Origin: Glossina fuscipes
Taxonomy: Eukaryota; Arthropoda; Insecta; Diptera; Glossinidae
DNA: 64,000 bases
NCBI RefSeq assembly: GCF_014805625.2
Contig: NW_023998464.1
Span: 1,397,564 to 1,461,563, forward strand
Direction: 5' to 3'
The stretch's first letter is position 1, and each line of letters begins with the position of its first letter. A model generated the notes under the pieces. The model made no database searches and was not told the origin of the DNA. It worked only from the letters and a program-made list of their open reading frames with translations. A program made the position numbers and the translations under genes. Positions 34,920-46,244 of the stretch are shown here, piece by piece.

Positions 34920-35200
34920 CTTGAGATATAGTCACCTTTTATCATATCGATCGATTTGGAATCACTTTCTGAATCAGAATCACTTGCTGCGTTGATCTAA
35001 CTCTGTAAGTCCGTCTAAGTAAGTAAGTAAGTCTCAACCTGCAGGCCATAATTTTTGAGAGGTTTTGATGAAATTCGGTAAACCGATATACTTTGGCCCA
35101 ATGATGAACGCTATTAAAAATGATTCTGATCGAACCACGTTTTCGATCACTTCACATGTAAAATCTTATTTCGAAGAGACCGTATAAGACTTATGTTTTA
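34920..35200 (-). repeat. Family A repeat fragment (minus strand)
   Basis: On the minus strand it reads AATAGCGTTCATCATTGGGC, CATCAAAACCTCTCAAAAAT, GCAGGTTGAGAC, a TAAG/TTAC-expanded core containing AGACGGACTTAC, then AAGTGATTCTGATTCAGAA and AAATCGATCGATATGATAAA. The (AAGT)4 run at 35014-35031 on the plus strand is a local expansion inside the GACGGAC core. Confidence 0.75.
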
Positions 35201-36149
35201 AGCGAAATGGTGCAGTGTATCTAATAGCGAGCCGTGTCTACTCGTTTTGTTCTTCAAACGGAATTAATTTACACCCTTCTTTTTTGCAGAGAGTGGTTAA
35301 TTCGCCGTATAGAATGAAGAACACAAACTTTCTCCCCTAATCTCTGAATAAAACAAACGCCCATGAATTTTGGCCGGTTAGCATCAATATCGGAACTGAT
35401 TCGATTGAAATCACAAATGTGTTGTAATGTTATAAAATATTTCAAGTCTTTACCTAAGTTGAGTAAAAATTATTGTTAGAGTTTTTTAGTGCACATACGC
35501 AGACGTTTTGTTTAGACTTCACATTAGTTTTCAATTTTCTCTTATTAAAATCTTAAATCCCGCCAAGTTGGGCGCAAAGTTCATCTGTAGTCATCCAAAT
35601 AGCATAGGTAACTGCAATAGAACGGTATATTCTACCTACAACTGACTGTAAGATTTATTGTGCAGCGCTAAACCTTCAATTATCTTGCAGTCAAATATCA
35701 CATTGTACGTTATTTAAAGAACGCCGAGGTTCTTGAAAGATGACCACTCAAGCACTTGGCTGATTCCTTATTACCTAAAAACAGGTAAGACGTTCAGCTC
35801 CTTCAGCGAATTTTTATACGCCTTCAGATTACTTAAAACACGTTCCTGTGTCTTTGGCTGAATCCTCTTGTACAAAGTTTCTGCGTGACCGTAAATTGCA
35901 ACATATTCTTCTAAGATTGCAAAAAGATAGATATATGTACAGAGGAGCACTCCCTTTACGACTAGAAATGTCTTAGCTAAAATATTCAAGAATAAGGATT
36001 AGTTAACTAACAGAGCAGGCATTTGGAAGGCACCTAGAATATAGGCAGCATTGCACAGAAATTTCGCACAGCAACAATAAAATTAAGTTAAAAAAAAGTA
36101 AGTAAAACCACTAAAAAAAAAGACAGATAAAAATTTTTCAAAATGATAA
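35201..36149. other. Noncoding stretch
   Basis: The minus-strand frame at 35771-35989 has no recognised motif. Nothing else. Confidence 0.5.
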
Positions 36150-36440
36150 TTTTTATGGTGATAGTACCATTCGAACCATTCCCAATAGCGTTCGTTCTTG
36201 GGCCGAAACATGTCGGCGTATCAAATCTCGTCAGAGTATCTCAAAAATTGCGACGTGTGGGTTGAACACAAGAAAACAAGACGGAGACGCATGCACAAAC
36301 CTACATCGCTCTAGAAAGTAGTTCTGAATTCATCAATACAATAAAAAATAGGCCCATCTCAAGTCCTTCTGGAAGTTGTATACACACGTATAAATTTAAT
36401 ATACCCATGTATCACAAGTAGTGTGGAAGTTAGGCGAGAA
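36150..36440 (+). repeat. Family A repeat, 3' fragment
   Basis: Shows AATAGCGTTCGTTCTTGGGC, CGTCAGAGTATCTCAAAAAT, GTGGGTTGAACACAAGAAAA, a GACGGAGACGCATGC core, AAGTCCTTCTGGAAGTTGTA and AATATACCCATGTATCACAA. The last GGGTAT has decayed to GTGTGGAAG. Confidence 0.78.
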
Positions 36441-38994
36441 AATATGCATTGATGGATCAAATGGTTACTTACAATTATTATATTTGCAAAGGGAACGCTG
36501 CTTCATGCGCTGTTACATGCTGTAACGAGCATTGACAGTAATCGCCTAAAAGACATTGCGGTATTACATGTAAAGGATTTATTTGTGTTGCAAATCTCCT
36601 ATAACTGTATATATGTATGCATGGCTAGTGTAGTTTGCATTATCAATTACTTAATGTTTTTCCTCGTTAATTAATTTAATTTAACAATTACGGTAATCAT
36701 AACAAAATACTTTAAATCATAATATTGAAGACTTATTAGATGCATTTCACTTGTATGTTTATGTACATTTATGTAAATGCATTATGTATTACCAACATTG
36801 TGTGCATATTTTGCTTTTTCGTGCTATGTAAATAAAATGTTTTTAAATAGAATTTTCGCAATTTGTTTAAATTGTTTTTATATGAAATTTAATTCAATTA
36901 GAGCAAATTATAAACTGTTAACTTTATTTAATTAACCTGTGAACAGTGAATTACATCGCCAAAGGTATATAATAACTAAAAACATTTTCGTATATTTTAG
37001 AAAATTTACGCAAAGTGAAGAGTAAAAAAGTTTCTTTTTGTTTAATTATGCAATCATAATAAATATTTTGACCACTTTCATCACAAATAAGAAGAAAAGG
37101 AACAGTGCACCTGAACTTCTGGATATTAGTTAATTAGCATCGTGGTGTAAAATTTTCGAAATGACTCGATGATTGTTGGAGAGAGTAGAGTTAGCGACCG
37201 TCAACTGAAAACAAAAAATATTATGCAAATAGTTTGAGAAATGACGTTCGAAAAATGATCGAATCTTATCTAACTATTCAGATCGGCTGGATGATATAAC
37301 GTTTCTTTTGGAGAGCATAGATTGCATCTCTTCTTCTGGAAATTTTATATAGCTGTGGCCTGGATACTTCTCTGCGGTTTTTTGCAGGACTAAGCGTTCT
37401 GCTCCTATATGAAAAAGGAGTTCTAACCTTATCTTTGATGTCTCCATTATAGCGTCCAAAATGTAATGCACTTGTAAGTGTTTTTCAATATCGTTACAAT
37501 AAGCTCAGTTTGTTTTATTAGTAATTGATTTATGTTACCTGTGAAGTGTGTGTGTTAAATGACAAATACGTAGAAGGCTACACAATCGGAGTGACCAAGA
37601 AAAAGAGTCAATCTTTCTCTATCGGTTTTATGGTGAAATCTCCCATCAGGATATTATGTTGCAGCATGGATCTAATGTTACTGATGGAATATGTTAATCG
37701 CACGCCGGTTGGCTTTAGAAGGAAAAGGAAGTGCCATCTCCTCTATATGGATATGATTAGAGTTGCGAATCGGTTGAAGATTATATTCGAATATTTATAT
37801 TCCCCCCATCGGCCTCTATAATATGTAAAATATAAAAGAAGCCAATCTGGTCTTACAGTGTTTAGCTAAGTGCTCACTAAGAAAGATTAATAAGATCTAA
37901 TTTATAAGAAGAGCATAATGTAAACGCGGGACCAAAACAAAGCAAAGATTTGGTCTTCACAAAGCATAGCGATATACTCAACATATGAGTGATGAAAAAA
38001 GTACCCATTTTTGTGCCTTCGAAAACAAAAGTGCCCTTTCCTTACGTTGTACCGTAAGCATTTCTCTAGAACGACTTGGTCCATTTCCAATCTCAACGGA
38101 CGACGGAAGAATACGTTCCTCATATTCTTTCTCCGATCTATGTCCCAGTAATAAATTTTTGTAGCGTCGTCCAATTTTGCTTTGAGCTTCGTCGTTACAT
38201 TTATTTTACTTTTTCTTAACACTCCAACTTACCGTGCGATTGTAAGGCATTGCATGGAATCCTTTAATAAACAAACTTAAAACTTATCTAGATCAAAATT
38301 TCGCTTTAATCAATAAAGTTATGTCTCTAGTAAATATGTTGGTGACGAAGCTCATTTATTTTTTACGCCCTCGTAATAGCCAAGTAGCTTAAAATAATTG
38401 ATAGCGCAGTTTTAAGACTTGACATTTTATGTAAGTAACTGTGGAGAAAGATACTAAGCTCCGAGCATTAACGAATGCTTTGTATGAGTTTTCAAAAAGT
38501 TTAACTTGAAAAAATTGTCGTCGCCTTCTTACATGGTTATCAACAATTGAGCGGTAAATGATTTGTCACTTGTTGGCGCAAGTTCGTTAAACCCACTTAC
38601 ACTTGATTTAAATTAAAACTTAGAACTTCCCTAGTCGACGTCGTAAACCAAGCATCACCGTTTAGCATTTTAGTAGAAAGGAACTTTTTCTTAAGCTAAG
38701 CTCACCTGCTACCTACAGAACCCCCTACCTAAGCTGTAGTTAGTCTACTTATAGCCCATCTGCTAAAATATTCAAGAAACCTTGGATGGCTGCAAGACTT
38801 TAAAGCCATTAAAAGTGCATAATTTCTTATTGTTTGACACCTGTTGAATATTATGAAAAGTATTATTGTAAACACCTTTTTAATAAACACTAACACAAAA
38901 GGCGAAATAATAAAACTTCCTTCCGTTTCTTTATATATTTGAGTTATTCTTTCAAGTAATAACTTTTTTCATTACAAAAGTTTTCAATGGAAAC

Positions 38995-39014
38995 AGAGAG
39001 AGAGAGAGAGAGAG
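38995..39014. repeat. (AG)10 microsatellite
   Basis: Ten uninterrupted AG units. Confidence 0.95.
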
Positions 39015-39246
39015 TTTTTATATAAAAATGAATTTTATTTTCATCATTTGTTTTTTTCGTCTCACTCTTCTTTGTTTTTATTTCTATAAAATAAAATAAA
39101 TTCTTCTTATTTGTGAACTCAATATCTTGTAAGCATACTTTTCTCAGCTCGCATGTTATTTCATGTCTTATGTTTTCTGTTTTCATGCATATTGAACATA
39201 AATAAATAAGCAACAATCTTATCAACACCAACAGCAATACCTATGC

Positions 39247-39282
39247 CATCATCATTATCATCATCATCACCATCATCGTCAA
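39247..39282. repeat. (ATC)n microsatellite
   Basis: Imperfect ATC repeat, about twelve units with ATT, ACC and GTC variants. Confidence 0.9.
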
Positions 39283-41164
39283 CGTGGTTTTCAACAACGT
39301 AAAATTGCTTGAAATTTTTCCCAGCAATCAGTGAAGTTGTATGGTTTTATATGCTTAGATATGATGGAGGTTGTTAATACAGTTGTTACACCTTACAACG
39401 TTATTATAATTGTTGTTGCTATTATTGTTGTTTGATGTTGTACACATTTTATGACTATTTTGCGTGCATGTGGCTTATAATTTCTTTTAAAGAAAACGTA
39501 AATTCTTTTTTCCATAAACGATTATGACAGAATACATGTTAACTTGCTCGTATTAGGATAAACACATACATGTATAGTGTACACGCACGCAGTGGATGTG
39601 TTTGCTTTTAATTTACCTATGAAATAAACGTAAATTCTTCTCTTTTATTTTATTAGTTTAGAGAGAAGAAAAAAGTTTTTCTTTTTTTTTTCTTTTTTTT
39701 TCTGTTGCAAAAATAATTTCAATTTCTTTTACTTTGCCTAGCGTAGTGCAGTTTCGCTGAATAGCTTTATATAAAACCTATTTAATTTTTAAGCTAATTT
39801 AGAAATGTGCTTATGTAGGTGCGTGCCTTAAAGACTCCTACGGTTCTTTTTTTATTTCTTGTATACACCCTTAGGTAAGTGCCTCATATTAATATTTTCA
39901 TTCTATTTGTAACGTTCTGGATAACAAGCCTATGCCTATTTTGCGGTGTTTAGGGCTGAAATGTAAAACTTTTGTTTATCTCAACGCACGATAATGATAT
40001 CAATTCTTGCAAAATATAGTTGCTTCTTCCGCTATATGAAATGTGCATATATTTGGGTATCAAAAGATTCGGTCTAAGCTGTAAGATTGTAACTTTACTC
40101 GTTGCGCTTAGCTGCCAGTATTTACTAAACATGAGTTGCAGGATAATCCCAACATGTTATACAATATCAGCGATGCGAGTTGAACAAACACGCGTCCTCT
40201 GTTCATTGGTGGAAATTACTTGCGCTCCCTCCCCCGTTTCACACTTTTTTCACGTAACGTATATTTTACAAAAGAAAAAGAAAACGAAATGCAAGCTCAT
40301 GTGGATTCTGTTAAATTTGAAAGCATATTATGTAAGCATTGAGTGAATTACATTGAGCTTATAGTTGTTTCAAACAAACGGCTTAGCGTGCGTGACAGCA
40401 ACACAAATACTATGCTTACCGTGTAAGAGGAAATATATACAAATATACACACATTAATATTGCACGCATATATCACATTCAGTCCTTGGCTTGCATGATG
40501 CTCGATTGGTTTGGTTCTGCTTTCACACGATTTTTGCATTTTTCTGATGTAAGAACTTTTTTTAACTTAGAATATTTGGAAAAATTAAAAAAAAAAATCA
40601 TAATTTTTTGTATCTAAAAAAATGTTAAAAACTTTAACAATTAAAAATTGATATGTTACCGTAAACGGTTTCCGTTACATCACTTTCTATGAAATTTATG
40701 TCGTTTGCCGCGAGAACGAGAGAAAATTTGCAGAGACATGCTTTTGAAAAATACCGTTAACTGCTGACATTTTAGCAGGAATTAATTTGAAATGTGAAAC
40801 TTGATTGCAAAAAAGAAAAAAAAAGAAACCACACGAAAATCAGATAAGACAAAGTAATGTGAAAAGAATGATGCAAACTGCGCATATGCGAAGCTTGTTT
40901 AGCGAGAAAGGGAAGTGAAAACTGGGAAGAATATGTTGTTAAGTAAATGTATAAGAAATGTCATAATGGAATGTTTTATATTCACCACTTTTTTGCTCTT
41001 CTTAAAGGAGAAGAAAGGCAAAAGAACAGCGACAAAATAAAATTAGCTACTCCGTAATATTACATGGGCATGGCCGATGTTTTTGCTTTTGAACAAGCAG
41101 TGTGGGTCCACTTAAAATGCGCGCGAAAGTTTTTAACTTTGCATCTACAGTTCTGCTCCCAGCC

Positions 41165-41450
41165 ATGCGCTACATGATCTGTTGTACTAAGCCATATTAA
41201 GTTCGTGCGGATGTATGCAATACCCAGACAAACTTAAAACGCAACTTTTATTGCACCGATGGATTTAGAATCGCTATCTGAATCGATTTAAGCTTGTTCG
41301 CCCGTCTGTCCCTCCGAAAGGCTGTCCATCCGTCCATCTTGTTTTCTTGTGTTCAACCTACAAGCCGCAATTTTTTCACTGACGTGGATTCGCAGTAGAA
41401 CCAACGGTATTAAGAATGGTTCGGATCGGATGGCTTTTCATCTTATTTTG
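41165..41450 (-). repeat. Family A repeat, 3' part (minus strand)
   Basis: On the minus strand: GTAGGTTGAACACAAGAAAA, AAGATGGACGGATGGACAGC, CAGACGGGCGAACAAGCTTA, AATCGATTCAGATAGCGATT, AGTTTGTCTGGGTATTGCAT and a decayed end AACTTAATATGGCTTAGTAC. The order and spacing match the other family A copies. Confidence 0.75.
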
Positions 41451-41639
41451 TATGGTCTTTATATGAATAAATGCAGTGTGCTGGATAGTAGAAGTGTTTT
41501 GATCAATTTTTCATTTGAAAAATTGAAAAATTTATTGAGAAAAATTGGTACATATAATTAAATATTAAAAAAATTTAAAAAATGTCCATTATTTTCTACA
41601 CCATGTACCAATATTTTTGGCAATATGGCGATATCAAGG
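41451..41639. other. Short noncoding stretch
   Basis: Lies between the family A copy and the mariner remnant. Nothing recognised. Confidence 0.45.
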
Positions 41640-41960
41640 CGAAAGAAGCAGTATTGGTTTGGCAGCGATCCACCAACCGACTCATTTTCTCACTTTTCCA
41701 ATTTTGCGAAGCTGCGTATCAGCCAAGCCATGCTGCACCGACCTGAACAAGTGATAATCGGAAGGCACCACGTCTGATGAGTACGCGGGGTGTGTCAGAC
41801 GTCTGGCCTAATGATGGCATTTTCAGGTAATTTTTGTCACAATTTTTAAACCGTTAAATTCAAAACCGACAATTGGGATATGATGGAGCAGTGTGACCGC
41901 GAGCCTCTGAACGTGTTTAGTGGCTTTCGACATCAGACTTCTTGGAATAAGCAACGAAAA
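41640..41960 (-). pseudogene. mariner-type transposase remnant (minus strand)
   Basis: The minus-strand frame at 41786-41682 reads AYSSDVVPSDYHLFRSVQHG then LADTQLRK and a stop. This is the mariner YSPDLAPSDYHLF block with the third catalytic Asp kept (SDYHLF) and SPD changed to SSD. It is the same element as the plus-strand remnant at 17960-18342: RSVQHGLA is identical, and the upstream DNA (41830-41945 complement) aligns with 17961-18080. The shared upstream frame in this copy (KATKHVQRLAVTLLHHIPIV) lies where the region between the second and third Asp should be, yet it does not resemble the family, so at least one frameshift or insertion is common to both. No catalytic core beyond the third Asp. 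Nonfunctional. Confidence 0.78.
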
Positions 41961-44900
41961 TAATGAATTTGGAAGAAGAATAATTTTGTGGTCTTCATAA
42001 TTAGCGTCGGCATACCCTGAATGAATCGACAATATTATATGGACCATCCCGATTTAACCCTTATACACACTAACATTTCCCATCGCTTCATGATTTTTAC
42101 CTGTACATGTTAGTGATTAAAATTTTTGCAAACGCCAAATAGTTGATGGTGGAACGTATTCCACTATGCTGTTTTTTTATTAATGCAAATATTAGTAACT
42201 GTGATCGAGAACAGAGGCCACTTGCGTTAAGATGTCTTTTAAAAGTAATTTTTGTATTCTTTAGTATTATCTCCTTAAAGACAGCAATTGTTAAGGAATA
42301 ATTTTGCTTTATTTTTATGTATGTCAACTAAATGAAATTATTAAAGCATGATTTCCTTAGGTACGAACATGTTTTATGTTATTAATTGCCAATAGGTCTT
42401 TAGGAGATGTTTTCTCGCACTTATTTTCGTTTATTTACTTCTTAGTGTTGTTCAAACATTAGCCTAAAGAAGAAGAAGAATCCTAGGATTTACAAGTAAT
42501 TGGTAATTTACTTTTATTATTCTAGTGCGCACTTTTGTGGACTTTCTTTGAGGCTATTTTCGTATTAAAGCCGGTGCCATATATGTATCTTGAAAAATGT
42601 GGAGATAAATACAAAAGTAATTTTTTATAACACTACCTAAGGTAAAATATTTACAATATTTGTAATGGAATTTGTTTTGCTTTTTTTTATATTATTTTTT
42701 CATAAAAGTTTCATAAGAAATGAGCCCTTAAGGTCATTTTGGGCTACATAAACAATATATCGACATATCTTTTGATACGTATGTACGTAAAGAGAAGTAA
42801 ACATAAAAATAAAAATAAACACAATGCACTGCACATAAAGAAATGTTATAAAAATATTTATACATATAAACATATATCTATTTACGTACTGACCAGAGAG
42901 AGAGAGAATGTGAGATAGAGAAAATTGTTTATAAAAAAATTTTATATATTAAATAGAGGAAAAAAAGTTGAATCCGAAAGGATTTATTAAAATAAACTAA
43001 CAAAATTTTTGTTGTTGTTTTGATTTTAAGTAAAATTTTTGGCCACGGGATATGAAACAATATTCCATAACCACACAGAGATATACTCACGCATTTTTTC
43101 AAAACCACACACTTTTATATACTCTTGCACGTATACATGTATGCTGATCAAATCTAGGTTTACGTCTACAGGTTGTGTGTGCTTGCAATAATCTGTGTTA
43201 ATGTACGTTTTCACTTTAAATATAACCATAACCTAATATTTTTAGTGCGTGTGAATAGATAGTCCGCAGCGCATATATATACATGGAGAACAAACATATA
43301 CTGTACGTTTTATGTACACATGCATATAAACAAGTTTTTCTTAAAATTTCTGCAACGTGGAATACTCAAAAAGTTTTTCAAGTCCCTTTTAACACACATG
43401 TACTAATATTGGTGGTAAAACTTGACGTTCGTTTATTATTTTTGTTTTTGTTTTCTTTCTCTTTGCAAAATACGAATATAATAAAAGTCGATTAGAATAT
43501 AAAAAAATTTTCGGAAAAGTTTTATAAAGCTAAAAACTTGTTTAAAACCAGTTTAAGAATTGTATGTAAATAACTTTGGAAAAAATCAACTAAGGGCTTA
43601 AGGAATTTGCCCAAAACTTGCAATATTTTTAATATGAATGTGTGCGTGTGGTTGATACTCCTATAACTACACGATATTCTCATGTAAGAATATTGCGCCA
43701 CCATATTAAGAAAAAATAAAATCTCTCCCCGGTGGCAGGACGAGGGCAGTTGCTTTATTCAGCTCTGAGCGTATATGCTAGTGAAAGAAGAATTCAAACA
43801 ATATGAATAAACATTGCATAACATCGTATGACTGATTATGATGATCATAATTGTAGTGATTACTGCCCATATTTGTGGACATAAAACTTTATTGCAACAA
43901 GCGTAGAGAAGGCGATCTTAACGTTAGTCCACGTTGCCTAATTCTTATATCGTTTACTTTTAGTCGCGCTTATATCAATTTTAATGCACAGATTAAGAAA
44001 ATAAGTCATGAGACGAAATAACTCCTTTACAGCACAATCGATGCCTGCTGAATTCAGCAGGCGATTGGCGCAACTCGTGTGACATTTTCTGAACGAGTTT
44101 TGCTATATAGTCTCAAGCATTGCCGTGCTGAAATACTACTTTATGTTGTCTTTTGAATAACAATCTGGCCAACTGCAAGCTTCCTTATGATTAATTTAGA
44201 AGCACCTGATGTCCTAAAGTTTGGTTCTATGCATATGCAGTAATATTGATGGTTAAGCTTTCATTATACCTTTTGCGCTACAATACAGACGTGCGCTTGC
44301 ACTATGGCTTAAGACCTGTAAATAGTACTTAAACAAGGAAAATTGGTCGTACAGTTCGGTATGGTATAGAATACATTAAGTACTCTTCCCGGGACGGCGC
44401 GAAATTCAACCATTTGCAAAAAATTGGGAGCCCTGTGAAACGATTTCAAATAATATAACCTATTTCAAAAAATTTTAGAAAATAGAGAAAACTTTTTTTT
44501 TTTACTTGACCAGTCGTTCAAATGACACGTGAGGCTGGTGGTTGTCAGGAAGGATTACATGCGAAGAAGATAGTGTCTCTGGATACGTTTGGGTGGCAAG
44601 TGGAAAAAGCTCGAATGGTGGAGAAGACCTCTGCTGGTAAGTTGTTCCACATAGAGGTACTGCCCTTAAATAAAAGAGTCGGAGGCAGGTAGAGTGGCAT
44701 GCAGCATGCAAGCACTTGCATAGCAAGTGGGTCAAAATGCTGTTAAGTGAGAGTAGCGCTTTTAAAGCACTTGTCTGATGGCCAATCTGTATTATCCTTG
44801 CAGTGCACTTGCTTCAGGATAAGGTTAGCCTTACACTGATTGCACTGATACTTAAGTGGACTTGTTTGGTGAACAACAAATCTCTTTTATCCTTGCGGAG

Positions 44901-46165
44901 CACTTGCCATCCGGATATCTATGCATTACTTCTGCGTACATATCGCTGATGTTCAACTGTATCGAGAGTTTCGAATATACTCTCGTCAGGGACGACGATC
45001 TGAGGCACTCGTTGCATGCAGTCGAATGCACCTACGTATATCTATCCGACTTTAACTCTGACCGGATATAGGGGCATAATGATTGTGGATATAACTTGCA
45101 GCGAAGTTTTTTTTTTAGATCGTTTCGCACAACGTAAGCTCTTGAGCGTTTCGTTCGACACTTCGAATATGCATTCTGTCTAAGGAACGTTATTTTGTAT
45201 TCGGGCCATAAGGTGCTCCTATGTTGAATCTACCATTTCCCCTATATTGCGACCACCACAGGGAGAGAATATTCATCACATCTACTGTAAATTAAGATGG
45301 AGCCTTACGTTTTATTGGAATTGAAAGTTCAAATGCGCAAAGCTTTGGACGCCGAGAAAGCCGACCTAGACCTAGACAAGAGACCAATAAATGTGTGGTT
45401 ACTGGCACATCACTTATTATAAAAACGTACGCGAGATGCTTATCTTATTTGCTGCATTTTTAGTCTGTGGAAAAGTACATCATTTCGCGATTATGCGAGG
45501 TTGCCCTGTGAACTTTGTTGTGAAAGGTTCATTAGGTTTGCCTTTGCGAGCGATAATAAACTTAAAATTTCACAAAATCACTAAGGATATTTGTTCGCAT
45601 CGTGAAGTCTTAATGTTAAGCATTTTCCTCAATAAAACTTGTCACGTTACCATAATGGGCTCGGACGTTGCTTTGTTTAAGATTTGCGTTGCAAATGGTA
45701 ATTTGCGCTTATAAATGAAATTCGAATGTTCATTGCCATCCAAATTAACGATTAAAGATTTTGACTAAATAGAACACATGCTAACGCGTCAAACGCAGCT
45801 AAACCCACAACGACTTAATATGATTTAGCTTTTGAATTAAACTTCATTTAACTTCATTTATTTATCGTTTACGCGTCAATATCAATGGAAGTGCTTTGGT
45901 CAGCTGGTTGAGATTTACTTGTGGAATTACGGAAGAAGGTGTACAAATATCACTAAATCAACAACAAAAGCGCTAAATTCTACCGCAGTGCCAATGCCAA
46001 GCACGGCCAAAGCATGCACATATACACCGATATAGCGGATACTTAAGCTTAGTCTACTTCATGAATTTTGATTTGTTATTAGCTCTATATGTAATTATTG
46101 AAAATACGTATAAATATGTCTGTATATATACGCGGATTATATGTATGTATATATACGTACATGTG

Positions 46166-46172
<7 letters not shown>
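41961..46172. other. Noncoding stretch, no gene recognised
   Basis: AT-rich up to about 44.3 kb, then a less AT-biased part (44.5-45.8 kb) with several unrelated frames: 44502-44735 minus, 44856-45071 plus, 45391-45714 plus and a 41-codon ATG frame at 45297-45422 with charged, protein-like composition (MEPYVLLELKVQMRKALDAE...). None matches a family I know, and they do not share a frame, so I leave them uncalled. A short GA run lies near 42895-42908. An imperfect duplication occurs at about 44779-44925. Confidence 0.45.
44043..44062. repeat. Perfect 20-bp palindrome
   Basis: GCCTGCTGAATTCAGCAGGC is identical to its reverse complement over all 20 bases and, unlike most palindromes in this window, is not AT-rich. 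Function unknown. No flanking repeat seen. Confidence 0.95.
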
Positions 46173-46198
<26 letters not shown>

Positions 46199-46244
46199 GT
46201 ATAGCACTTATATATATATATATATATATATATGTATAGCACTT
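46173..46244. repeat. Two tandem units of (TA)n plus GTATAGCACTT
   Basis: A 35-bp period repeated twice, each unit being about 12 TA units followed by GTATAGCACTT. The single-copy ends are at 46199-46209 and 46234-46244. Confidence 0.93.

Larger units (their letters stand above)
36441..41164. other. Noncoding stretch with microsatellites
   Basis: No coding region supported. Small open frames (37274-37471 minus, 37525-37821 plus, 37902-38222 minus) have mixed composition but no family I recognise. 39.6-39.7 kb is T-rich. This could be intronic DNA. Confidence 0.5.

Noticed and set aside
37274..38222. Cluster of three small frames as possible exons
   Set aside because: On different strands, no domain, no coherent splice sites.
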